Shown here piece by piece: positions 1 to 6,748 of a DNA stretch of 15,676 nt. A program made the translations under genes and the position numbers. The notes under the pieces were generated by a model that had not been told where the DNA came from, searched no databases, and worked only from the letters and a program-made list of their open reading frames with translations. The stretch is taken from contig JAIXQV010000236.1 of the NCBI GenBank assembly GCA_027485535.1, forward strand, positions 1 to 15,676, given 5' to 3'. The DNA comes from Oxalobacteraceae bacterium. Lineage in GTDB: Bacteria; Pseudomonadota; Gammaproteobacteria; Burkholderiales; Burkholderiaceae_D. Numbering within the stretch: the first letter of the stretch is position 1; each line of letters begins with the position of its first letter.

Positions 1-750
1 CGCGAGCTGCTCGGCTTTGCGACGCTGATAGGCACTGAAATTACCGTCATAGGACTGCAAGCGTCCACGATCCAGCTCGACGATTCGCGTCGCCACTTTG
101 TCTAGAAAACTTCGATCATGCGTAATGAACAACAGGCTGCCACGGAATTCACGCAGCAACTCCTCGAGCCACTGTATCGACGAAAAATCCAGGTGGTTAG
201 TTGGCTCGTCGAGCAGCAACACATCTGGCGATGCGACCAAGGCACGCGCCAATGCCACACGCTTTTTCATACCCCCGGACAGAGTCGCGATCTGGCGCTG
301 CCCATCGAGTTGCAAACGCTGCAAGGTGGTCTCAATACGATTACTTAGATTCCATCCATCAGCAACATCCAACTCAGCCTGTAGTGTATGCAGTCGCTCC
401 AGTAATGCCGTGTCATCGGCACTCCCCAATTGTTCGGAGAGTTGATAGTAGGTCGTGAGTGCTTCACGAATATGGGCAATGCCACCGGCCACCGCGTCAA
501 AAATCAGACTATCGTCATCGAATTGCGGTTCCTGTTCAACGTAAGTGACGCGCAGGCCTTGCTGCAGCACCAGCAGTCCGTCATCAAGCTTCGCTTGGCC
601 AGCAATGACTCGTAGTAGCGACGACTTGCCTGTGCCATTCCGTCCGATCAGGCCGATGCGCTCACCCGCCTCGAGCGAGAACTCAGCATGATCAAGTAGC
701 GCAACATGGCCGAAGGCCAACTGAGCATTGCTTAAGGAGATAACTGCCAT
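1..750 (-). CDS. uup: ABC-F family ATPase Uup, N-terminal part (cut by left window edge)
   Basis: The frame is open from an ATG at 750 to the window edge, giving 250 residues; the C-terminal half lies outside. Visible motifs are Walker A GRNGTGKS (residues 36-43), an ABC signature LSGGMKKR (157-164) and Walker B VLLLDEPTNHLD (177-188). The last is the classic ABC-F form, followed by an ITHDRSFL switch region. There are no membrane segments, so this is a soluble cytoplasmic ATPase. ABC-F proteins carry two ABC domains joined by a linker and act on ribosomes or nucleic acid. The Uup assignment rests on the N-terminal style (LSFS/LAFG start, LDRG.L..Y.GN after the H-loop); Uup is linked to transposon precise excision and ribosome-related roles in E. 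coli. Another ABC-F paralogue (EttA, YheS) is possible but fits less well. No strong Shine-Dalgarno is visible before the ATG. Confidence 0.88.
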   Translation of the reverse strand, partial: MAVISLSNAQLAFGHVALLDHAEFSLEAGERIGLIGRNGTGKSSLLRVIAGQAKLDDGLLVLQQGLRVTYVEQEPQFDDDSLIFDAVAGGIAHIREALTTYYQLSEQLGSADDTALLERLHTLQAELDVADGWNLSNRIETTLQRLQLDGQRQIATLSGGMKKRVALARALVASPDVLLLDEPTNHLDFSSIQWLEELLREFRGSLLFITHDRSFLDKVATRIVELDRGRLQSYDGNFSAYQRRKAEQLA

Positions 751-1033
751 AGACCAGCTTTGCCCCAATAACAGCGACGATTGAAGATAGAGATAGTGCA
801 TTGTACTGGCACTACGAGCAGCCATCGTGGTTCGTCCGGCCTGATTGGCCAAAGGCCCTCAGTTATAATTCCGCATCAGATGCACACGCAAATTAATTGC
901 CCAATAATGATGTGGTCGATCCTGTGGCGCAGATTTACCCGTCCATGCAAGACCGGTCAAATGAGGGCCCCGGCGGTAGCCGCCAGCAGTTTGGTCTAGG
1001 GTTTACGCCAGGCGTTCGTGTTGCGCTGATGTC
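751..1033. other. Intergenic region between uup and tRNA-Arg
   Basis: This 283-base gap holds no convincing gene. It contains a perfect TATAAT at 864-869, but the expected -35 position (841-846, CTGATT) is a poor match, so a promoter for the tRNA transcript is only possible. An inverted repeat TAGTGC...GCACTA (794-814) lies between this box and the start of uup. A perfect five-base-pair hairpin GGCGG-TAG-CCGCC (972-984) has no T run after it and is not a credible terminator. No database-recognisable element is seen. Confidence 0.5.
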
Positions 1034-1108
1034 CTCGCCGTAGTTCAATGGATAGAACGAGTGCCTCCTAAGCGCTAGATACAGGTTCGATTCCTGTCGG
1101 CGGGACCA
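1034..1108 (+). tRNA. tRNA-Arg (anticodon CCT)
   Basis: A full cloverleaf can be drawn. The acceptor strands are 1034-1040 and 1098-1104 (with one T-G wobble), the D stem is GTTC/GAAC, and the anticodon stem is 1060-1064/1072-1076. The anticodon loop CTCCTAA puts CCT at 1067-1069. The T stem is ACAGG/CCTGT with loop TTCGATT. The discriminator is A (1105) and the CCA tail is encoded (1106-1108). CCT reads the rare arginine codon AGG. The first pair is C1-G72 rather than the G1 I would expect for this tRNA, which is worth a check with a tRNA scanner. The gene ends 44 bases before the start of the following membrane-protein gene. Confidence 0.93.
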
Positions 1109-1152
1109 TCGATGAGCGACGATATCTACATCATCACCAGACGAGGCGCCGC

Positions 1153-3168
1153 ATGAGTGCTCTGCTTTACGCAGCCACGATTTTTTCCAGCGCTTTCTTG
1201 CTGTTTCTGGTTCAGCCAATTGTCTCGAAACACATCCTGCCTTGGTTTGGCGGATCGGCCGCTGTATGGGCCACTTGTCTGGTGTTCTTTCAAAGTGCCC
1301 TGCTGCTGGGCTATGCCTACGCAGATCGCATTACGCGCTGGTTGCCACCCCGCCGACAGCCATGGCCGCATGCCGCATTACTCCTGATCAGCCTGCTGAT
1401 GTTGCCGGTGTTGGCGGACCCGAGCTGGCGACCTGCCGGCGATGAGGACCCAAGCCTCCATATCTTGTTGCTACTCAGCGCCACCGTCGGCTTGCCCTAT
1501 CTGATGCTATCCACGACCGGCCCACTGATTCAGGCGTGGGCAGCAAATAGCGGCCACGGTGCGAAGGTTTACCGACTCTTCTCTTTGTCCAACCTGGCGT
1601 CACTGTTGGCGCTACTGTGCTACCCCTTCTTGATCGAACCTTGGCTCTCACTGCAAGCACAGTCCTTGGTTTGGTCTCTGATCTACGCTTGCTTTGTGGG
1701 TCTTTGCATCGCCTCGGGCATCACGTTAACCCGGAATAGCACCCAAACAGTCGTCCAACAAAACGTAGCAGAGCAAGATCAGCCGCCCACACTCGGGCGC
1801 CAGATCTTATGGCTGTCCCTTGCAGCGCTGAGTGCTTGGTTATTACTCGGCGTGACCAATCACATCACGCAAAATATCGCGGCCATCCCTTTCCTGTGGA
1901 TCTTGCCACTGACGATTTATCTGCTCAGCTTCGTGCTCTGCTTCGAGAGCGAGCGCTGGTACCGTCGTAGCTGGTGGCTGCCGCCTTTTGTTGTGCTGAT
2001 GGCGACTGCTGCCTATGGACTGCAAGATAACAAGCTTGGATTGAATATCGTTTGGGCTATTCCGCTTTATTGCGGCACGCTATTGGTTGCGACAATGTTC
2101 TTGCATGGCGAGTTGGCTGCGCTTCGTCCAGGCACGCGATATCTCACACGCTTCTATTTAGCCTTGTCGCTTGGTGGCGCCATCGGCGGCGCCTTGGTTG
2201 GTCTGTTAGCGCCTCGGATATTGCCCGCCTACTATGAACTTGGTATTGGCTTTGTACTGACAGGCTTGTTGGCGGCCTTCGTCATGCGTGATAAAAAAAT
2301 CACGAGCGCGATCGGCTTATTGCTAGCGCTTGTCTGCGCAATGATGCTGTGGCGGCAGATTCACACCGACCTGAACTCCGCGCGTCTTTTGACCCGAAAT
2401 TTTTACGGTCGGCTTCTGGTACGTGATCTACCAACGTCAACGCCGGGTGTCACGGTGCGCCGTCTGCTACATGGTGCCATTCTGCACGGTGAAGAATATT
2501 TATCTGGTCCGAACCATAACAAGCCGACGACCTACTATGGCATCAGTTCCGGTATTGGCCGATTACTCGCCGTACCCGATGATATTGGCCATCGCGTTGT
2601 TGGTGTGGTGGGTCTTGGTACGGGCACCCTGGCTGCTTATGGAGAGCAAGGCGATCGCTTCCGCTTTTATGACATCGACCTGGCGGTGATCGCTATTGCG
2701 CAAACGGAGTTTGGCTACCTGCGAAACAGCCACGCAAGCATCGAGACGGTACTCGGCGATGCCAGACTCAATCTTGAACGCGAAGCACCCAACGGTTTTG
2801 ATGTACTGGTGATTGATGCGTTCTCAGGTGATTCAATACCGGTGCATCTGATCACGCGCGAAGCGCTTGCCTTATACCGTCAACACATGAAACCTGACGG
2901 CGTGATCGCATTCCATGTATCGAATCGGTACCTGTCGCTGGCGCCAGTTGTCGAGAAACTTTCTGAGGATGCAGGCATGTACGCTATGCTCATCTCGGAC
3001 AATCAGCCCACCGCACCGCTGCTGAACACTGACTGGGTACTGGTTGCAGCGAGTAGAGAGGCACTGATGAAGCCTTCGCTAGTGCGAGTCGCCAAGAAGC
3101 CGCCCATTATTGACGGTTTGCAGCCGTGGACAGATGACAGCAATAACTTGTTTAAGGTACTGAAATAA
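1153..3168 (+). CDS. Fused multi-pass membrane / spermidine-synthase-like protein
   Basis: This is a 671-residue protein in two parts. Residues 1-400 are hydrophobic with roughly ten membrane segments and no signal peptide. It starts with the FLLFLVQP...LPWFGG pattern usual for the family annotated as fused MFS/spermidine synthase. Residues about 415-640 form a Rossmann methyltransferase-like domain of the SpeE family: RNFYG (415-419), LLHGAILHG (428-436), YYGISSGIG (461-469), the nucleotide-loop GLGTGTLAAYG (487-497), FYDIDL (505-510), LGDARL (524-529) and VIDAFSGDSIP (553-563). Classic SpeE has an aspartate-rich active site; here the equivalent stretch is DAFSGDS, so true spermidine synthesis is uncertain. 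The substrate of this family is not settled to my knowledge. The ATG at 1153 is the first in frame and the upstream ribosome site is weak. The gene converges with the secreted-protein pair downstream. Confidence 0.85.
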   Translation: MSALLYAATIFSSAFLLFLVQPIVSKHILPWFGGSAAVWATCLVFFQSALLLGYAYADRITRWLPPRRQPWPHAALLLISLLMLPVLADPSWRPAGDEDPSLHILLLLSATVGLPYLMLSTTGPLIQAWAANSGHGAKVYRLFSLSNLASLLALLCYPFLIEPWLSLQAQSLVWSLIYACFVGLCIASGITLTRNSTQTVVQQNVAEQDQPPTLGRQILWLSLAALSAWLLLGVTNHITQNIAAIPFLWILPLTIYLLSFVLCFESERWYRRSWWLPPFVVLMATAAYGLQDNKLGLNIVWAIPLYCGTLLVATMFLHGELAALRPGTRYLTRFYLALSLGGAIGGALVGLLAPRILPAYYELGIGFVLTGLLAAFVMRDKKITSAIGLLLALVCAMMLWRQIHTDLNSARLLTRNFYGRLLVRDLPTSTPGVTVRRLLHGAILHGEEYLSGPNHNKPTTYYGISSGIGRLLAVPDDIGHRVVGVVGLGTGTLAAYGEQGDRFRFYDIDLAVIAIAQTEFGYLRNSHASIETVLGDARLNLEREAPNGFDVLVIDAFSGDSIPVHLITREALALYRQHMKPDGVIAFHVSNRYLSLAPVVEKLSEDAGMYAMLISDNQPTAPLLNTDWVLVAASREALMKPSLVRVAKKPPIIDGLQPWTDDSNNLFKVLK

Positions 3169-3249
3169 AACGGTTACGTAGCGTACAGCTTCTCACGTGT
3201 CTCTACGCCATGGCTGCACCCACGCCGTGAATTAGGGAAGCTAAGCGCT

Positions 3250-3630
3250 TTAGCGACAGACTGCCATCAGCAAAGCTTCATCCTGACTACCCGGCTTGAT
3301 GGCGACCCAGCGTAGCCGGGTTTCCATCACACTGACTTCAGACCCCTGAGCATTTTTACCTGCGTAGCGAGTGACGCGTTCAGCACCGGAGGCGCGCTTT
3401 ACGCAATCAACTGCCGTTAGCATCTTCTCTGAGTAGTAATCAGTACCTTCTAGGGTTGTCATGACCTTCGAAAAATTCGTCAGGGTCCAAACTCTGACAA
3501 GCGCTGAGTCTCGGCTCACAAAATTTGGATCGAATAAATCCTCGGCCTCCGAGCTACGGTAATAGGGCTGCCAGTTGGCATACGCGCTTGAACTCAAAAG
3601 GAGTACCAGCGCTAAAAAGAGATTTTTCAT
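3250..3630 (-). CDS. Secreted surface-adhesin E-like small protein
   Basis: This is a 126-residue protein with a clear signal peptide: MKN, a hydrophobic core, then cleavage likely after SSAYA (residue 18). The mature part resembles the surface-adhesin protein E domain (PF16747 type). It has a W near the start, a VRVWTLTNF strand, a Y(Y)SEKML segment followed by VDC, a conserved late W in RLRWVAIKPGSQDEAL, and a final VC. The two cysteines (in VDC and near the C terminus) could form a disulfide in the periplasm or at the surface. In Haemophilus the founding protein binds host matrix, but most members in environmental bacteria have no known role. Its ATG shares one base with the stop of the cupin gene (TAATG), so the two are co-transcribed and probably translationally coupled. 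Confidence 0.75.
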   Translation of the reverse strand: MKNLFLALVLLLSSSAYANWQPYYRSSEAEDLFDPNFVSRDSALVRVWTLTNFSKVMTTLEGTDYYSEKMLTAVDCVKRASGAERVTRYAGKNAQGSEVSVMETRLRWVAIKPGSQDEALLMAVCR

Positions 3631-4121
3631 TAATTTAATTTACGCGGCTTACCAAAGTTTCCCTCCTTGGGAAACAGGAAGGTTGTCTTACTCGGGCCCA
3701 TACCCACGATTTGTACGATAGCGCCCTCCTCACCAGCGGAACCGTCATAGTGCACAGCACCTGCTTTGTGGAACATGTAGCTACCTGTCTTCAAAGGCGT
3801 GGTGAGCTGTGGATCCCAGCTATCGTCCATGCCTGCGTTCCAGGTTCCCTGCACCACGATGACATGCCGGTCCTCGCCATGGAAATGCGGTGAGCTCATC
3901 ACACCCGGCGGGAAATAGGCGCGAATCACATACATACCTGGCTTTCCAGGATCACCAAATACCACGGCTAATTTTGCTCCAGAGCCAGCGTCTTTCCAGA
4001 CCAATTTCTCAGGAGGGATGATCAGAAAATCAGTCTCACTGGGCGCTGAGTGGGTCGGCGCTACCGTCAATACCGATGCCAGCGATAAGGCTGCCAATGG
4101 CAAAAATACCTTCCCCCGCAT
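3630..4121 (-). CDS. Secreted cupin-domain protein
   Basis: The protein is 163 residues and begins with a signal peptide (MRGK, hydrophobic stretch, cleavage likely after THSA, about residue 26). The rest is a single small beta-barrel cupin. Motif 1 is in PPGVMSSPHFHGEDRHVIVV, with metal-ligand candidates H79, H81 and E83 or H86. Motif 2 includes the A-V-H-Y-D stretch with H124. This is the general layout of single-domain metal cupins, here exported. No substrate can be named; related proteins are annotated only as cupin-domain proteins. An SD-like AAGGGGA lies just upstream of the ATG. The gene is first of a two-gene unit with the adhesin-E-like gene, joined by a one-base overlap. Confidence 0.8.
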   Translation of the reverse strand: MRGKVFLPLAALSLASVLTVAPTHSAPSETDFLIIPPEKLVWKDAGSGAKLAVVFGDPGKPGMYVIRAYFPPGVMSSPHFHGEDRHVIVVQGTWNAGMDDSWDPQLTTPLKTGSYMFHKAGAVHYDGSAGEEGAIVQIVGMGPSKTTFLFPKEGNFGKPRKLN

Positions 4122-4146
4122 GAGATTCCCCTTGATGAAAATTTTG

Positions 4147-4175
4147 TTTAAAAATTTATATGACTACTTGATCAA
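4147..4175 (-). promoter_or_regulatory. Possible promoter for the cupin gene
   Basis: Read on the minus strand, TTGATC (4175-4170) and TTTAAA (4152-4147) are separated by 17 bases in an AT-rich stretch and lie about 25 bases upstream of the cupin ATG. Each box matches the sigma70 consensus at four of six positions, so this is only a candidate. Confidence 0.3.
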
Positions 4176-4275
4176 ACCATAGCACAGCACCCTTATCTGG
4201 AATAATGAAAAAACTTCGTCTCGCGCAGGCATAATGCCGCTTAATCACTTATTTTGATAATCAAAGGAGATCCCA

Positions 4276-5130
4276 ATGAAGCTCGTGCGCTACGGTCGAC
4301 CCGGCAATGAAAAACCAGGACTCATTGATGCAGACGGCAAGCTAAGAGATCTGTCGTCCATCATTGACGATATCGCACCAGCGCAGCTCTCCGATAAATC
4401 GTTGGCCAAACTTAGCCGTATCAAGCCCGCAAACCTGCCAGTAGTGCGCGGCAAGCCACGCTTCGGTGTACCGTTGGCCGGTATCGGCAAGATCGTCGCT
4501 ATCGGCCTGAATTACGCAGATCACGCCGCAGAGGCAGGGTTACGTGTACCGACCGAGCCGATTATCTTCATGAAGGCCATCACCTGTCTCAACGGCCCGA
4601 ATGATGATGTGATGCTACCCAAAGAAGTGACCAAGGCCGATTGGGAAGTCGAGCTAGGTGTGGTGATTGGAACGAAAGCGCAATATGTCAGCGAGCGGCA
4701 AGCCCTGTCACATGTTGCTGGCTATTGCATCGTGAACGATGTGTCCGAGCGTGCGTTCCAAACCGAGCGTGGCGGCACCTGGGATAAAGGCAAGGGCTGC
4801 GATACTTTTGGTCCGGTAGGCCCTTGGTTGGTCACGCGCGATGAGATCAGCAACCCGCAGCGGCTGAATCTTTGGCTAGACCTGAACGGCGAGCGCTGCC
4901 AGACCGGTAACACACGCACCATGATTTTTTCTGTTGCGAAGATTGTTAGCTACGTCAGCCGCTTCATGACGCTCATGCCTGGCGATGTTATTGCGACCGG
5001 TACACCACCGGGTGTTGGCATGGGAATGAAACCGCCCCGCTTCCTGGAGGCGGGTGATGAGATGCGACTAGGTATCGATGGCCTGGGTGAGCAGCATCAG
5101 CGGGTGGTGGCCTACCGTAAGGCGCGATAA
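4276..5130 (+). CDS. Fumarylacetoacetate hydrolase (FAH) family protein
   Basis: The protein has 284 residues, the length of the YcgM/ureidoglycolate-lyase-like branch of the FAH superfamily and well below true FahA (about 420). The fold signature is present: GLNYADHAAE (77-86), the divalent-metal ligands E124 and E126 in DWEVELG and D155 in VNDVSER, then the KGKGCDTFGP loop (171-180), and TGTPPGVGMG (241-250). The family cleaves or isomerises C-C bonds in 2,4-diketo acids using Mg or Mn in the cytoplasm. Exact substrate cannot be read from sequence; acylpyruvate, ureidoglycolate-type or sugar diketo acids are all options. The start is supported by AAAGGAGA six bases upstream. It converges with the maleylacetoacetate isomerase gene with 18 bases between stops, which suggests an aromatic-catabolism role. 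Confidence 0.85.
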   Translation: MKLVRYGRPGNEKPGLIDADGKLRDLSSIIDDIAPAQLSDKSLAKLSRIKPANLPVVRGKPRFGVPLAGIGKIVAIGLNYADHAAEAGLRVPTEPIIFMKAITCLNGPNDDVMLPKEVTKADWEVELGVVIGTKAQYVSERQALSHVAGYCIVNDVSERAFQTERGGTWDKGKGCDTFGPVGPWLVTRDEISNPQRLNLWLDLNGERCQTGNTRTMIFSVAKIVSYVSRFMTLMPGDVIATGTPPGVGMGMKPPRFLEAGDEMRLGIDGLGEQHQRVVAYRKAR

Positions 5131-5148
5131 TCACCCTCCGCTGGCGCA

Positions 5149-5796
5149 TCACTCGGCATCGGGCTGGTGCGCTGGCGAAGCATTTATGAAGGCTGGTAGC
5201 TTCAAGCAGGCCTCGTTGATGCGCAGAATGGTCGGCATTTTTGATAAATCGCACTGCATGCGCTGCCCGTTGGCGACCTGAGGCACCAAGATGCAATCCG
5301 CCAAGCCAGGGGCGTCGCCAAAGCAGAACTGACCAACGCGAGCATCCTGCGCCAACACGCGCTCGACGCTAGCGAGCCCCTGCTCGACCCAATGGCGATA
5401 CCAACGGTTCTTGTCTTCCTCAGACGCGCCCATCTCATGCTGCAAGTAGCGTAGTACCCGCAAGTTATCGATAGGATGAATGTCACAGGCGATCGATAGC
5501 GCGATACTGCGTACCCATGCTCTGTCTTTAGGATCGGGTGGCAATAAGGCAGGCAGTGGATAAACTTCCTCGAGATATTCAATAATCGCGAGCGACTGCG
5601 TCAGTACATCGCCGTCCGGTAGTTGGAGCGAAGGCACTAGCGCATCCGGATTCAGCTTGCGGTATTCGGCATGGAATTGCTCACCTCCCCCCTTTAATAA
5701 ATGCACGGGGATCAGGTCAACCGGCAAACCCTTGAGATTCAGCGCAATTCGCACCCGGTAGGAGGCCGAGCTCCGAAAGTAGCTATATAGTTTCAT
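5149..5796 (-). CDS. maiA: Maleylacetoacetate isomerase (zeta-class GST)
   Basis: From the chosen start the protein has 215 residues, normal for zeta GSTs. It has the N-terminal thioredoxin-like domain with YFRSSASYRVRIALNLKG (6-23), LNPDALVPSL (48-57) and TQSLAIIEYLEE (66-77). The helical C-terminal domain follows, with VPQVANGQR (171-179) and a QPDAE end. Zeta GSTs convert maleylacetoacetate to fumarylacetoacetate (tyrosine/homogentisate route) with glutathione; maleylpyruvate isomerase of the gentisate route is a close relative and cannot be excluded. The Ser-Ser-Cys of the eukaryotic active site is Ser-Ser-Ala here, which I recall as common in bacterial members. I chose the second ATG (5796) because the family begins MKLYSYF; a start at 5826 would add ten residues. 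Neither start has a strong ribosome site. The neighbouring FAH-family gene would act on the product. Confidence 0.88.
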   Translation of the reverse strand: MKLYSYFRSSASYRVRIALNLKGLPVDLIPVHLLKGGGEQFHAEYRKLNPDALVPSLQLPDGDVLTQSLAIIEYLEEVYPLPALLPPDPKDRAWVRSIALSIACDIHPIDNLRVLRYLQHEMGASEEDKNRWYRHWVEQGLASVERVLAQDARVGQFCFGDAPGLADCILVPQVANGQRMQCDLSKMPTILRINEACLKLPAFINASPAHQPDAE

Positions 5797-5826
5797 CGCT
5801 ATAAAGACCAATTTGATGGCATTCAT

Positions 5827-5952
5827 TATGCCAGCCGCGTGCTTATTCCCCGCCGGTAATTCGAGCTCGATTCACGATCTGCCAGATCATCCGTGGAACA
5901 CTGCTAATCCGCTTGGTCACCAATCGCTTTCGACCATTTCCGGAGGTGCACT
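5827..5952. promoter_or_regulatory. Divergent intergenic region with palindromes
   Basis: This 126-base gap separates the divergent isomerase and UIM-OTU genes. It holds a perfect 10-base palindrome TCGAGCTCGA (5861-5870), a perfect 13-base inverted repeat GATCTG-C-CAGATC (5876-5888), and spaced arms TGGTC (5914-5918) and GACCA (5932-5936). CGGAGGT (5941-5947) is the ribosome site of the plus-strand gene. I could not pick a convincing -35/-10 pair. Regulator binding is inference from symmetry only. Confidence 0.35.
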
Positions 5953-6642
5953 ATGCGGCCAAATAGTACTAGTCAATTTCTCACCGCTTCGCAACAAACT
6001 GCGTGGGATAGCGGCAATCATGAGGCAATCCAAGCTGCCGATGACACCGCACTAGCGCAAGCCATCATGGCAAGCCTGGCGGAGCTGGAAGATATACAAA
6101 CGCAAGACGATACGACAAGCGAGGATGACCTGATTCAAACAGCGATTGCAGAAAGCTTGAAGCCATCTGGTAAAGGCAGGTCACCGATCGATCAACAGAA
6201 AAACGCAGAGGCCTATCTCGATCTTCAAGCACAGAGGACCGCTGGATTACGGACCTGGTTTGAAAAAAATGGTTTTGATGTCATCCACAACTCAGGTGGC
6301 CGCTCGAACAACTGCTTTCTGATCTCACTCCTGCAACATGCGACCGGTGACTACCGCAGCGAGCATACGGCAGAGGTTCGCCACTACCGTCAGCAATTAA
6401 TGAAATGGGACAAGACCATCAAGAAAAATGACCCGCTACCCTCTTCCGGCAAGCTCATCGAGAATTTGATCGAACTAGTTCTCAAAGATAAAAAATGTAA
6501 TCGCAGATTCGCGATCGCTGGCCCATCGCTAGGTTCCGAACCGAGCTGGCATTTTTACGGAAAAGGCAAAGATTACGCGATCATCTTCGATCAATCCGGT
6601 CATTATGAAGCGGTCATTCCGCGCCAGGCCAAGGTGGGCTGA
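5953..6642 (+). CDS. Candidate tandem-UIM OTU-like deubiquitinase (effector-like)
   Basis: The protein has 229 residues, no signal peptide and no membrane segment. Its start is well supported by CGGAGGT six bases before the ATG. The N-terminal 17 residues are rich in Ser, Thr and Gln. Two ubiquitin-interacting motifs follow: residues 30-44 (L34-x-x-A37-I38-x-x-S41-L42-x-E44) and 57-70 (I61-x-x-A64-I65-x-x-S68-L69). Each is preceded by acidic residues, as the UIM consensus requires. The C-terminal half looks like an OTU-type cysteine protease. It has SNNCFLISLLQHATGDYRS with nucleophile candidate C121, and YAIIFDQSGHYEAVIPR with H217; the 96-residue spacing falls in the OTU range. OTU enzymes cut ubiquitin chains, and bacteria normally lack ubiquitin, so a host-directed effector is the natural reading. 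It is a lone gene, divergent from maiA and convergent with livF. The UIM calls are firmer than the OTU call, which rests on short motifs; another papain-like cysteine protease is the main alternative. Confidence 0.62.
   Translation: MRPNSTSQFLTASQQTAWDSGNHEAIQAADDTALAQAIMASLAELEDIQTQDDTTSEDDLIQTAIAESLKPSGKGRSPIDQQKNAEAYLDLQAQRTAGLRTWFEKNGFDVIHNSGGRSNNCFLISLLQHATGDYRSEHTAEVRHYRQQLMKWDKTIKKNDPLPSSGKLIENLIELVLKDKKCNRRFAIAGPSLGSEPSWHFYGKGKDYAIIFDQSGHYEAVIPRQAKVG
6040..6084 (+). other. Ubiquitin-interacting motif 1 (coding)
   Basis: Encodes residues 30-44 of the UIM-OTU protein. The pattern hydrophobic-x-x-Ala-hydrophobic-x-x-Ser-hydrophobic-x-acidic is complete (L34, A37, I38, S41, L42, E44), with two Asp residues before it. 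The invariant Ala and Ser are the ubiquitin-contacting positions in known UIM helices. Confidence 0.7.
6121..6162 (+). other. Ubiquitin-interacting motif 2 (coding)
   Basis: Encodes residues 57-70 of the UIM-OTU protein. The core is I61, A64, I65, S68, L69, preceded by Glu-Asp-Asp, so the motif is complete except that the trailing acidic residue is replaced by Lys. It starts about 27 residues after the first motif, a spacing that could suit avid binding to a ubiquitin chain; that last point is inference. Confidence 0.68.
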
Positions 6643-6748
6643 TTCCTGATGACCTTTTGATTGACTGATGATCAGCTAGGTCGATGACACTCGTAAAGGA
6701 AACACAGCAATTTATGACAGCACTTGCAGTCGTTCAGCCAGCTCATAC

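Noticed and set aside
972..984. Perfect GC-rich hairpin as a terminator before the tRNA
   Set aside because: No T run follows and no gene on the plus strand ends just upstream.
897..1043. A 48-codon plus-strand frame with protein-like composition (starts at TTG)
   Set aside because: It has no ribosome site, only alternative starts upstream, and its end runs into the tRNA-Arg gene.
935..1219. Minus-strand 94-codon frame
   Set aside because: It is antisense to the tRNA gene and overlaps the start of the spermidine-synthase-like gene; frames across tRNA genes often look open.
3240..3254. Short hairpin GCTAA...TTAGC between the convergent genes near 3.2 kb
   Set aside because: The stem is five AT-rich pairs, overlaps the stop codon of the minus-strand gene and lacks a T run.
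5202..5582. Minus-strand 126-codon frame inside maiA
   Set aside because: It is a shifted frame within the zeta GST gene, which is well supported.
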